A stretch of 64,000 nucleotides of DNA. Origin: Macrobrachium rosenbergii. Taxonomy: Eukaryota; Arthropoda; Malacostraca; Decapoda; Palaemonidae. Both the position numbers and the translations under genes were made by a program. The notes beneath the pieces were generated by a model. It searched no databases and was not told the DNA's origin. It saw only the letters and a program-made list of their open reading frames with translations. The stretch covers positions 39,068,538-39,132,537 of the forward strand of contig NC_089741.1 in assembly GCF_040412425.1 (NCBI RefSeq), given 5' to 3'. Every line of letters starts with the position of its first letter. The first letter of the stretch is position 1. This document shows positions 49,945 to 61,677 of the stretch, one piece after another.

Positions 49945-50168
49945 ATAACAGCTTTATTAGTTTTGTTCAAATTGTACAATGTATATGAATGAATATGAAT
50001 GGCAACAACGAGCAACTTTGTCGTATTGTAGTATCGCATAGTACGATACTGTCCATCTTCCAATACAACACTGTATTAAAGATACAGCGTTGTATTTAAA
50101 TACGATCATCGCGGCGGTTGGGAATTCATGAAATTGTATGTTAATAAAACTGAATATAGATAGGGGCC

Positions 50169-50172
<4 letters not shown>

Positions 50173-50234
<62 letters not shown>

Positions 50235-50280
50235 TAATTTGAATTCAGCTTCTTTTGTTTCTTCAAGAGAGATTGATTAT

Positions 50281-50351
<71 letters not shown>

Positions 50352-50399
50352 TTGAATTCAGCTTTTTTGTTTCTTCAAGAGATCACTTGATTATTATAT

Positions 50400-50466
<67 letters not shown>

Positions 50467-50521
50467 TAATTTGAATTCAGCTTCTTTTGTTTCTTCAAGA
50501 GAGATCATTTGATTATTGTAG

Positions 50522-50582
<61 letters not shown>

Positions 50583-50637
50583 TAATTTGCATTTAGTTAC
50601 TGTTGTTTCTTCAAAAGATATCATTTGATTATTACAG

Positions 50638-50717
<80 letters not shown>
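50173..50717. repeat. Composite array: 50-60-bp spacer plus GA tract, four spacers
   Basis: GA tracts at about 50173-50232, 50285-50347, 50404-50463, 50526-50580 and 50641-50717. All four spacers are versions of TGTAATTTGAATTCAGCTTC, TTTTGTTTCTTCAAGAGA and TGATTATTATAGAAT. Period about 115-120 bp. Confidence 0.96.
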
Positions 50718-50721
<4 letters not shown>

Positions 50722-50835
50722 ATGTCATATGTATGTGAAATGGTGCAAGCGGACATTTATTGCATAATACACAAACGAATTCGCGTCATTACAAGAATGC
50801 TAAGTCACACACGACGAAATTACTCTGAAAAAAAA

Positions 50836-51247
50836 ACAAGGAAAAAATGCGCTGGAGTTTCTTCGGCGCAATCGAGTTTTCTTTACAGCCGCTACAGAGT
50901 ATAATCAAGGCCACCGAAAATAGCTCTATCTTTCGGTGGTCTCGGTATAATGCTGTATGAGCCGCGGCCCATGAAACTTTAACCACAGACTGGTGGTGGC
51001 CTATCCTATATCGTTGCCAGAAGTACGATTATGACTAACTTTAACCTTAAATAAAATAAAAACTACTGAGGCTAGTGGGCTACAATTTGGTCTGTTTGAT
51101 GATTGGAGGATGGATGATCAACACACCAATTTGCAGCCCTCTAGCCTCAGCAGTTTTTAAGATCTGAGGGCGGGCAGAAAAAGTGGACAGAATACAGTGC
51201 GGACGGACAGACAAAACCGGCACAATAGTTTTCTTTTACAGAAAACT
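50836..51247 (+). repeat. Dispersed repeat B, copy 2
   Basis: Same order of blocks as copy 1, from GGAGTTTCTTCGGCGCAATC to CACAATAGTTTTCTTTTACA. The inner stem is AGGCTAGTGGGCTACAATTT against AATTTGCAGCCCTCTAGCCT. Confidence 0.9.
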
Positions 51248-51439
51248 AATAATGACGGGTTTTATCTTATTAGAATGCCCTTATGTTCTTGGGTCACAAT
51301 GAGACCCAACATGCCCAAAAGAGTCAGTATAAATAAAATATGACCTCGACTGACATTTACAGGAATTAAACCGAATAGATTCTGATTTCACAGTACAATA
51401 TCGACACAAAACTTGACAATAATAGGAAATTTTTTTCGT

Positions 51440-52340
51440 TAACAAACAAAGCAAACTAAGTCACAAACAATCGCCTGCAATCGACGCACGAAATTTGGCT
51501 ATACTATGGAACCGTTCATCACCAACAAACAAGGAAAACCAGGAACAAACAATTCCTGCTCCATTAACAAACAAAGCACACCAAGCAACAAACAATCTCT
51601 TTATCGTTAACAAAGCAAACTAAGTAACAAAAATTCCACTTATCGTCAACAAACAAAGCAAACCAAGTATTAAACAACCCCTTTACCATCAACAAACTAA
51701 GCAAAGCAAGCCACAAAAAATCTCCTAAACAAAATCGACGAAATTTGGCAATGCAAAGGAACCCTTTATCATCAACGAGCAAAGCAAACCAAGCCACAAA
51801 CAATCTCTTTATCATCAACAAACAAAAGCAAACCAAGCCACAAACAATCGCCTAATGCAAATTCGACGAAACTTGGCAATAAGTCAACAAACAAAGCAGC
51901 AGAAGCAACACTTGAAATCTGGCAATACCAAGGAACCTTGTCTCATCAACAAACAATGCAAACAAAGTCACAAGCAATCCTTATACCATATAAAAACAAA
52001 GGCAAAACAAGCCACAAACAATCCCCTACACGAAACCGACAACATGCGTGACACGGCAATACCAAGGAACCTTTTCACCAACAAACAAATACAAAACTAG
52101 TAACAAACAAGTACTTTATCACCAACAAACAAAGGTAAACCAAGCCACAAACGACCTCTATACCGTCAACAAACAAAACAAACCAAGCCACAAACGACCT
52201 CTATACCGTCAACAAACAAAACAAACCAAGCCACAAACGACCTCTATACCGTCAACAAACATAACAAACCAAGCCACAAACAATCCCCTACACAATATCC
52301 ACAACACACAAAAATCGGCAACACCAAGGAACCACGCGAG
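51440..52340. repeat. Diverged CAAACAAAGC-rich repeat with higher-order structure
   Basis: Short units of AACAAACAAAGCAAACCAAG with CCACAAACAATC. A longer phrase (AATTTGGCAATACCAAGGAA type) recurs at about 51486, 51728, 51912, 52050 and 52306. Within it, a 43-bp unit (CGACCTCTATACCGTCAACA...) is repeated three times at 52150-52280. Frames here are repeat translations. Confidence 0.85.
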
Positions 52341-52904
52341 GGAATAAATGCATTGTATAACCTCATCAGTCTAATCCTCCCTTCCTTCCTTTCTCTTGCC
52401 CTTGGGCAACGGATGGCAATCTTCTTCATAACCGTGAGCATTACCACATGAGTCTTTCTTCTGTCAGACCTTATTATGGGACTCGAGACTCGCACGACAG
52501 ACTCAGACTCTGAATATTTATCTCTTTTAACAACTCCTCGCTACTGGGAGAAAGAGCGCTGGTGAACTGGTACAACACATGTACACAATACCGGGGTCTA
52601 AGCGATGTCAGGCAGGGCAGCCGATCGGGACTACAGAGTCTACCCCAAAAGCCAAATCAAAAGTCCTTCAAAAGAAGGCATCACGGCGACCCCATATAAA
52701 AATAAGAAGAAGAAGAAGAGATAGAGTGGTTAGTGGTGGTAGGTTTCTGTTTCCTAATACTAGTAGTTACGACTTGGACCATTGATTGACGGTCTCTCGT
52801 TCGTCACTTTTGCGTAAGTTGCATTTCAACGGAGATCTTTCACATTCACAACTGATCCCTGATCCCTGACCCTCTTTATCTGCCAAGAGCAACCAGATTC
52901 GTTG

Positions 52905-53321
52905 AACAGCAGAAGCACCAATATGCAATAAATGTTTAGCCTCGCTGTCGAACTTCCCCAAAGTTCCAGAGGTCCTTTATTCCTCACACCATTGGACTGT
53001 GGAACAGCCTCCCTATACTGAGAATGTCGTGCAATCGGAACTTCAGAAGTTCAAGCGAAGGTGCAATGCATTACTGCCCTAATACTCTTCTCCTTGCATA
53101 TTAATACATTTTTATCTATCTTTTAGTTTATTGTATCTCTTCTTTCTATATTTCCCTTTACCTCCTCTTACTTCTTCCTATTAGTTTATTAATTTATTAT
53201 ATGAGTTGTATCTCTTCTTTCTATATTTCCTAATGAACACCTCAATATTCTTTGGAAGCTTGAATTTCAAGTCAATGGCCCCCCTTTGGAGGGCTTGTTC
53301 CACAGGAATAGGGTTCTTCTT

Positions 53322-53391
<70 letters not shown>
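52905..53391 (+). mobile_element. Degenerate non-LTR retrotransposon (LINE) 3' end with (AAT)n tail
   Basis: Conceptual translation gives PRCRTSPKFQRSFIPHTIGL then WNSLP, and one base out of frame VVQSELQKFKRRCNALLP and a stop. This is the usual C-terminal end of Jockey/CR1/L2-type reverse transcriptase proteins. An in-frame stop just upstream and the frameshift make it a dead fragment. A 3' UTR follows and runs directly into (AAT)n at 53325-53391. Similar tails at 48.59, 49.74 and, reversed, 57.93 kb. Confidence 0.8.
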
Positions 53392-53514
53392 TCCCGAGTC
53401 GTTCTTGTATCATGCTATAATGTGAGGCTCGGGATTCACACAAAGGCCTCAAGACTCTGCGAAGCCCTTTCCTCTGCTTATCGCCTTCATGGACTATTTC
53501 CGGAGCAGCAGCAG

Positions 53515-53517
<3 letters not shown>

Positions 53518-53560
<43 letters not shown>
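53518..53560. repeat. (GA)n microsatellite
   Basis: About 43 bases of GA after a short CAG/AGC run. Confidence 0.96.
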
Positions 53561-53562
<2 letters not shown>

Positions 53563-53626
53563 CCTGAGGCCCAAGTTTAACACGATGTATAAAGTCTAAT
53601 GTAAAAATAATTTCTATTCCTAATAA

Positions 53627-54029
53627 AAACACGTAAAAAATGCGCCGAAGTTTCTTCGGCGCAGTCGAGTTTTCCGTACAGCCGCTACTGCGTATAATCA
53701 AGGGCACCGAAAATAGATCTATCTTTTGGTGGTCTCGGTATAATGCTGTATGAGCCGCGGCCCATGAATCTTTAACCACGGCACGGTGGTGGCCTGTCCT
53801 ATATCGTTGCCAGAAGCACGATCATGACTAACTTTAACCTCGAATAAAATAAAAACTACCCAAGCTAGAGGGCTGCCTTATGGTATGTTTGATGACTGGA
53901 GAATGGATGATCAACATAACAATTTGCAGCCCTCTAGCCTCAGTAGTTTTTGAGATCTGAGGGCGGACAGAAAAAAGCGCGGACGGACTGATAAAGCCGG
54001 CGCAATAGTTTTCTTTTACAGAAAACTCA
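53627..54029 (+). repeat. Dispersed repeat B, copy 3
   Basis: Runs from ATGCGCCGAAGTTTCTTCGG to GTTTTCTTTTACAGAAAACT. Sits 236 bp beyond a LINE 3' tail and (AAT)n array and 67 bp beyond an AG array. Confidence 0.9.
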
Positions 54030-54346
54030 AAACCTGGGAAAATACAGATATTATCAATTATCAGAGAATTACGAATGAAAATAAATACTACGACACAGCA
54101 TCAACTAACCGTGTTACGTTTCCTGTGTGCGTCATTTGTAAGGAAAAAAAACAAAAACAAAAAAAAAGATAGGAAAAAAAACAATCATTCGTATTAATTC
54201 GAATGTAATTTACGCTTTTACGTTTTATTCATAATTTTTGTTATTGATGAAGTTATTCAATATTCTGAGACGTTTTAAGACGATGAAAAAAAAAAGATAT
54301 TCTTAAGGAATGTGACTTTGTGCTTTTAAGCCATGAGTAAAAGTTA

Positions 54347-54352
<6 letters not shown>

Positions 54353-54420
<68 letters not shown>

Positions 54421-54477
54421 TATATATATATAAATATATACATATATATATAAATATATACATATATATATATATAT

Positions 54478-54562
<85 letters not shown>
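54353..54562. repeat. Long (AT)n array
   Basis: About 210 bases of AT with a few AAATATATACATAT breaks; the longest AT array in the window. Confidence 0.97.
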
Positions 54563-54564
<2 letters not shown>

Positions 54565-54816
54565 CCTTTTACGACCTTCAAAAAATAAAATGTGTTGTTT
54601 TCCTTAGCAAAACCGGAAAGTGTCGAATGCAGTTGGCGTTGTTTCAATATCCTACCAATCATGAACAACAGGAATCCTACCAATCCTTCGCTCCCCTTTC
54701 GCGTCACGATAGGATACAAAACATATTGATTCGAAAGAAAGGGGAACTCAGCCCTACTGTGGAAAATATAATGGAAAAGTAGGAAATAAAAGTATCCATA
54801 TTTTTCCAGGCATTTC

Positions 54817-54820
<4 letters not shown>

Positions 54821-54888
<68 letters not shown>

Positions 54889-54930
54889 AATGCACATACA
54901 ATAGGCATTAATTATGTATGTATGTATGTA

Positions 54931-55029
<99 letters not shown>

Positions 55030-55062
55030 CAACATTAATAAAATGTATATATTAGACATTAA

Positions 55063-55134
<72 letters not shown>
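54821..55134. repeat. GA tracts and (TATG)n(GT)n(GA)n compound array
   Basis: GA 54821-54883; (TATG)n 54915-54936, GT to 54978, GA 54979-55026; GA 55067-55134. Confidence 0.96.
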
Positions 55135-55138
<4 letters not shown>

Positions 55139-55329
55139 ACATTCTTCAGAACAATTTCTAAGTCAAAATCTGGTTAACCTGAATAATTACTTAAGAGTTG
55201 CATTACCTCCTGAGGCCTTAAGCCAACCACCTTAGGTCATCTGGGCATAATTATTACCTATATTAGTCAGTGACCTCTTCTGAAATGACCTATGACATGC
55301 TGGTTACGAATCCCAAAGCTAGGTGTGGG

Positions 55330-55885
55330 ATATATTGCTTAGGTCACAGTAGAGGTAAAGATACATTACTTAGTTTGCATACAATCTGCAAGGATACGTG
55401 GGGATACATTACCCAGTTTGCAAACAATCTGCAAGGATATGTGGGGATGCATCACTTAGTTTGCATATGATCTACAAGGATACGTGCTGATACATTAGTT
55501 AGTTTGCGTACAATCTGCAAGGATACGTGGGATACATTACTTAGTTTGTATACAATCTGCAAGGATATGTGGGGATACATTGCTTAGTTTGTATACAATC
55601 TGCAAGGATACATTACTTAGTTTGTATGCAATCTGCAAGGATACGTGGGGATACATTACTTACTTTGCATAGAATCTGCAAGGATACGTAGGGATACATT
55701 ACTTAGTTTGCAAACAATCTGCAAGGCTACATGGGGATACATTGCTTAGTTTGTATACAATCTGCAAGGATACGTGGGGATACATTACTTAGTATGCATA
55801 CATTCTGCAAGGATGCGTGGGGATACATTACTTAGTATGCATACAATCTGCAAGGATACGTGGGGATACATTACGTCACGTGTGA
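55330..55885. repeat. 43-bp minisatellite, about 13 copies
   Basis: Unit GGATACATTACTTAGTTTGC + ATACAATCTGCAAGGATACG + TGG. Some copies lack the TACGTGGGGA part. Decayed relatives (AAGGATACATTA) go on to about 56115. Confidence 0.95.
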
Positions 55886-56217
55886 TACATTCTACCAGTG
55901 TATGTAAGGATACATTATACATTATACACTTATTCTGAAAGGAGATGTAAAGATACATTAGACATGCATTCTTCCACGTTTCAATGATACATTACGAAGT
56001 TTACATAAACTACCAGGATACACAGGATGCATAAAAAATAATATACTATCCCATGACATCGGGATACAATATCGTACTCATACGTATCCAAGAGATGCAA
56101 GGATACATTACGTATCCCACAGACCTCCAAACCAGTTTACTGAGGATCCATTGCGTAACCGGAGCTTACTAGTATACGCCTGTAACTGGTGAAATAGAAC
56201 GCTTTACGCGCCGATTG

Positions 56218-56218
<1 letters not shown>

Positions 56219-56259
<41 letters not shown>

Positions 56260-56300
56260 CAACAAGTGGGAACCGCTTGCATTTCCGTAAAGGCTGCGTG

Positions 56301-56375
<75 letters not shown>

Positions 56376-56431
56376 TTTGGTAGCAACAAGTGGGGGACAT
56401 CTGTAAAACTCTGCATTGGCTTGAAATGCGC

Positions 56432-56498
<67 letters not shown>
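56219..56498. repeat. Composite GA arrays with TAGCAACAAGTGGG spacers
   Basis: GA at about 56219-56256, 56305-56372 and 56433-56498. Both spacers begin TAGCAACAAGTGGG, the same core as in the 28.1-kb array, but their remainders differ from each other and from that array. Confidence 0.95.
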
Positions 56499-56500
<2 letters not shown>

Positions 56501-57159
56501 GGCGCCCATTCGATTGAGACCCCCTTTCTGTAACCTTCAATTTCATGACGTGAATAAACTACTCTAGCTGTCATGAGCCTTTCCCCAATTCGAACCAGCT
56601 GCAAACATCCCCCCCCCCACCTTCCCCCCCCTCTCTCTCTCCCTCTCTCTCACACACACACAGATGTGTACCACACTGAAGTCTAAATATCTCGAATTAT
56701 CTAACACCCAGGACGAATAGAGACGACAATTTCCTCAGCATCTTAAACGACTTCCAATTGGGTCTTTATAGCTTCTATGGGGGGATGCAGACACGCCTAA
56801 AAATCGCCCGTCCCGAGCGATTTATTATATCAGTCGCCCACGGGATCGTATCAATCATTCGTGACCTTATCAATCACCCGCGTGACCTTTTACAAGGTCT
56901 TTCAAATGATTAGGGTGCATATTGATCGCTCGTCTGAAGGCAGACTTCCTTTTGGTATATCATACTTATATTGCTTACGTAATCGTCACTTATGTGTTTT
57001 CAAGTTAAATTAACTTCATATCGTTTTTCTTCTGATACTTATAATCATTACTTTTGTTTTAATTTTATTTTCTTTCGTTTTTTGTTGTTACATGATGGTT
57101 TTCAATTTCTTGCTTGCCTGACTTAATGGGGGTTTGAGTTGATGATGAGATTGCACAGA

Positions 57160-57171
57160 ATAATAATAATA

Positions 57172-57216
<45 letters not shown>

Positions 57217-57287
57217 CAATAACTTCTGAGTCAACTCACACTCTATGCCCTTGCTTGCCTGATCAATGGTCTCTGCAGTTTGTACAC

Positions 57288-57337
<50 letters not shown>
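57160..57337. repeat. Two (AAT)n arrays with related flanks
   Basis: Arrays at about 57160-57213 and 57288-57337. Both are followed by (C)AACAA(C/T)... and CTTCTGAGTCAA, so flank and array were duplicated together. Confidence 0.92.
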
Positions 57338-57340
<3 letters not shown>

Positions 57341-57695
57341 CAACAGCTTTTGCTTCTGAGTCAATCAACCCTGGCACTTCACAACAAACGTAAACAACTC
57401 TCCCCCGAATTTTCCACTTATCCCAGTTTAATAAAACACGAAAACACTTCCACAATTGTGGTAATGGGGTCGCCATGCACACGTGCCGCCGCCGCACTGG
57501 ATGAGGAGGGCATCATTATTCTAATGGTGACAAAAGCAGAGATTTCGCTGATTTCAGGGAATTTCAGGGAATTTCCCTAACGAGCGCCATTTAGGGAAAT
57601 TTCCCCACCACGTGCGAGGAACTGGGTAGAACGGCAGATTATCATTCGTTTCGAGAATTGGCGTCAGATCCGGTGTCAAAACAGGCGAAGAATAG

Positions 57696-57696
<1 letters not shown>

Positions 57697-57771
<75 letters not shown>
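57697..57771. repeat. (ATT)n, left border of foldback 3
   Basis: About 75 bases of ATT ending 2-3 bases before the palindrome. Confidence 0.96.
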
Positions 57772-57772
<1 letters not shown>

Positions 57773-57773
57773 T

Positions 57774-57899
57774 GGAGAAGCAAATCCACAGTTATGTATA
57801 TGTACATAATATTTAAAGATAAATCAATATAGAAAGCTATCTATAAAGATTTATCTTTAAATATATGTACATATACATAACTGTGGACTTGCTTCTCCA
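57774..57899. repeat. Foldback element 3: short palindrome between (ATT)n arrays
   Basis: Arms of about 51 bp: GGAGAAGCAAATCCACAGTT + ATGTATATGTACATA on the left, the reverse complement with two changes on the right, loop of about 24 bp. (ATT)n lies on both sides (57697-57771 and 57926-57993). Confidence 0.93.
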
Positions 57900-57922
57900 T
57901 TTTAAGACATAGCTACTATGAG

Positions 57923-57925
<3 letters not shown>

Positions 57926-57996
<71 letters not shown>

Positions 57997-58275
57997 AAGA
58001 TGAGCTGTATTCATATGAAACTAGCCAACCGAACTGGCCACAGACTTGAAATTGAACCTTCCAAAGAATATGGCTTCAATTTGAAAGAAGTAAAAGAAAG
58101 TAACAGGAAGAAGAGATCAGTTATCAAACAAGAAAAAAATAAATTACCAAATAAATAAATAAAGAGATATAAATCCAAGCAAATTTCTAAAGTACAAAGA
58201 AAAGTATTTGCTCGAACTTTCGAGGTTCTAGTCACACAACATCCTCAGGGAGACGGTTGTAGATAGGAGGAATTC
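57926..58275 (-). mobile_element. LINE 3' end, reverse, with (ATT)n tail
   Basis: On the minus strand: coding relic NRLPEDVV (58240-58265), a 3' UTR with TCTCTTCTTCCTGTTACTTT and a CATATGAATACAGCTCATCT block, then (AAT)n. Same family as 52.9 kb. The coding part also has in-frame stops. Confidence 0.7.
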
Positions 58276-58497
58276 AAAAGAAGTGATGTGAAATAACTGA
58301 ATTGCAGTCTTGTCTTTTATTTTTTTTTTGGAATGCAATTCTTTTGTTCTTCGCTTCCACTGATTCGCAAACAAAAAGGTTTGGGACGTCGCTCGGAACA
58401 ATTGCTGGAATGCAATTCAGGTTGCTCAAGTCCACATCAAAGATATGACAGAATTTGGTCTTTGGGGAGGTAAGGAGAATTGTTTCTGTTTTCAATA

Positions 58498-58862
58498 CAC
58501 ACGTGCACACACACACACACACGCATACGCATGCACACATACACACAGCAAGCACACACACACACGCACATATACATACAACCAGACACATAAATGCACA
58601 CACAAACATACACGCATACACAGGCCCACATACGCACAACATGCACACACAGACACACACATAGGCCTGTATACAACATACACATACATGCACACAAACA
58701 AACAAACACGCGTACACATGCACACATACACACAGCATGCAGACACACATATACACAAACAGACACAATGCACACACACATACACACACACGCGTACACA
58801 TACACAGGCGCGCACACACATAACACACAAACAGACACATACACACAAACACACACAAACCT
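58498..58862. repeat. CA-rich degenerate repeat
   Basis: About 365 bases of ACACAC broken by TATAC, GCATG and AAAC; the long Cys/Val or Thr/His frames over it on both strands are repeat translations. Confidence 0.93.
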
Positions 58863-59209
58863 CAAAAGACACCCCTCCCAGAACCTCAAAATCAAGGAGA
58901 GGATATTCCTAACCCAGCGGGGTCCTTCCGTGTTCCCTAATCCTTTATCCTTCTCCCCCCACATTCGTCATTCTTTCCCCTCCTGCGTCTAATCCTCTTT
59001 TGACCATTTATCTTTCTCCCTGATGATGAATTCCTTTGAATTATTCTCCTGCCGGGTCCTTCCCTGCAGACGTTTTCAAGCAGACGCCTCGAGCGTTCTC
59101 AAACGTTTGTTTTAATCGAATGCTTATTGGTTCATCATATCCTGTGATGCTTGTGGTACAAATCAAGTCTGTAATTTCCTTTTTCAGGTTAAAATTCAAC
59201 CTTTTTAGT

Positions 59210-59575
59210 TTTCTGAAAAGAAAACTATTGTGCCGGCTTTGTCTGTCCGTCCGCACTTTTTTCTGTCCGCCCTCAGATCTTAAAAACTACGAAGGCTAGA
59301 GGGCTGCAAATTGGTACGTTGATCATCCACCTTCCAGCCATCAAACATTCCAAATTGTAGCCCTCTAGCCTCGGTAGTTTTTATTTCATTTAACGTTAAA
59401 TTTAGCCATAATCGTGCATCTGGCAACGATACAGGCCAGGCCACAACCGGGCCGTGGTTTAAGTTTCATGGGACGTGGCTCATAAAGATATTTCTATTTT
59501 CGGTGGCCTTGATTATACGATGCACAGAAAACTCGATTGTGCTGAAGAAACTTCGGCGCATTTTTTACTTGTTTT
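59210..59575 (-). repeat. Dispersed repeat B, copy 4 (reverse)
   Basis: Reverse orientation: starts with the GTGCCGGCTTTGTCTGTCCG end and finishes with GAAGAAACTTCGGCGCATTT. Contains the same internal stem (GGCTAGAGGGCTGCAAATTG). Confidence 0.9.
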
Positions 59576-59989
59576 TATTCGTTTTCAGTTCTTTTTACTC
59601 TTTTCGTCGGCTCTGGGCTAGATACGGATACTAGGTAGCCCGCCCAACTGATCTCTCAATTAAAATGTCGCTAAAATAAAGTTATGGGATTTATATTTTA
59701 GTGAATTTAATCCTTCAAGCCCAGGCAGTAACTTATTAAAAGAAATCTCACGAGAAGAATATTAAAATAATAAAAGATTAAAATATTAAAAAAGATCGAG
59801 ATTAACCTGGAAGTACAGTAGTCAAATACTTTAAAATTTTCCTTCAGTCGATACTTGCGGTTCAATAAGCACGCGTGTGTGTGTGTGTGTGTGTTTATTT
59901 GTCATCTGGTATTTTCCAGTTATAAAGATAACGTTGATATACGAAACTCAGCTGACTGAACAGAAAGAGTATCGATGACTGCGTTAATA

Positions 59990-59994
<5 letters not shown>

Positions 59995-60068
<74 letters not shown>

Positions 60069-60135
60069 CAAGAAAAGGCTTAACAATAACTTTATAATGC
60101 AAATTCTAGAAGATATTGCAAATGCCAAATGAATT

Positions 60136-60209
<74 letters not shown>

Positions 60210-60315
60210 TTTAATAAAAACTTGATAATGCAAAGCCTAGAAGAAATTGCAAATACAAGCCGAATTATTAAACCAATATTTGACAAGGTAATATGTGTGT
60301 TATTCTCAACATTCA

Positions 60316-60376
<61 letters not shown>
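59995..60376. repeat. Composite GA arrays with a duplicated spacer
   Basis: GA at about 59995-60063, 60140-60205 and 60321-60376. The two spacers share TAATGCAAA, CTAGAAGA(T/A)ATTGCAAAT and GAATTA. The second spacer is longer by about 40 bp. Confidence 0.93.
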
Positions 60377-60382
<6 letters not shown>

Positions 60383-61144
60383 GCAATATATGTCATTCTT
60401 AGCTAAGCTTTTCCTCTTACTTAGCAGCGTTCTAATTATTAAAACTTGAAAATACGTTTCATATTAATTAGACCTAAGAATGAGCGTATAATATAAGCTA
60501 CAAAGAGCCACGCTAAAATAACACTATGCAGATCATTAACAAGCAAGAATAATTAAGAATTAATAATTAAGAATAAGAGTTAAGTAAGAATATGCATCAA
60601 GTAATAACATAGGCTACAAGAATTCACGTTAAAATAACAGAATACAGATCATTAAACACGTAATTCTACATCACGATACAATAAAGAACAAGCAAGAATA
60701 AGTAAGAATAAGCATAAGAATATGCATTATCCACCAAGCACAGAGCACTTGTAACCTTGCCTGCATCAGGCTAACGTCTCTATAATTCCGGGAAAGGCGC
60801 TCTAGGGCAGAATTTGCGCCGCGCGAACGGAAATAACCCTTAGAGCCCCTAGCCATAAGAACGGTGTGCTCGCCGCGCATGCGCTCAGGCATAATTGCAA
60901 GAACAATAAGGACAAATACACCGAATTAAAGCCTTGAGTCAGAGAAAGAGAACATCTTGAGGGGTTGTATTCGTTACTAAATTCTTTACGAGTATATTTT
61001 TTGAGGTTCTGTATTTCCATTCAGGACTTATGTTTACCTAGAATGGTCAATTACTTAAATAAGAGTGGACGAATACTGGATATTATCGTACCCTTGGCAT
61101 GACACACGTGACGCGTGGTGTTCAGCTGGGCATGCGTTTAGAAC

Positions 61145-61151
<7 letters not shown>

Positions 61152-61208
<57 letters not shown>
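61152..61208. repeat. (CT)n microsatellite
   Basis: About 57 bases of CT. Confidence 0.97.
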
Positions 61209-61214
<6 letters not shown>

Positions 61215-61309
61215 TTTTATATAAAAACTCAAATATTACCCCAAAAACACCCCTTCATATCATATTCACTGTAACCTGGGAATAACTTAAACCCAAAGGG
61301 AATTAATTA

Positions 61310-61385
61310 TGAAAAGGTCATATGCACCAGCCAGGATTCGAACTTAAGCCTTTTGTTTTCCAGCTTCCAAGAAATATGATGACAT
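61310..61385 (-). repeat. Possible tRNA-derived SINE fragment (reverse)
   Basis: Minus strand has GGAAGCTGG ... AGTTCGAATCCTGGCTGGTG. GTTCGAATCC fits the tRNA B box; the A box is not evident. Confidence 0.35.
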
Positions 61386-61499
61386 GCAGAGTTCTGACGA
61401 ATGAGTCATTCTTGGCTAAGATAAAAGATTCCTTAGTAGGTACATTATTCGATTTATATGTGTTTGACTTAAATACATAAGCACACACACACACACACA

Positions 61500-61575
61500 C
61501 ATGGCCTAGTGGGCAGCGCCCTTGCCTTTCAATTGAAAGACCTGGGTTCGATCCAGATGTGAGTGAGAATTTTAC
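61500..61575 (+). repeat. tRNA-like SINE head
   Basis: TGGCCTAGTGGGCAGCGCCC supplies an A-box-like TGGCnnAGTGG. GGGTTCGATCC, 39 bp on, is a B box. A CTTTCAATTGAAAG stem lies between. Flanked by (CA)n on the left (61483-61500) and (AT)n on the right. tRNA-derived, but without a clear acceptor stem, so a SINE is likelier than a tRNA gene. Confidence 0.6.
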
Positions 61576-61579
61576 ACAC

Positions 61580-61582
<3 letters not shown>

Positions 61583-61667
<85 letters not shown>

Positions 61668-61677
61668 CGTGTGTGTG
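61583..61677. repeat. Compound (AT)n(GT)n microsatellite
   Basis: AT at about 61583-61656 then GT with one C; directly follows the tRNA-like element. Confidence 0.96.

Noticed and set aside
61500..61575. Functional tRNA gene
   Set aside because: A and B boxes are present, but I could not pair a 7-bp acceptor stem, and the simple-sequence flanks fit a SINE better.
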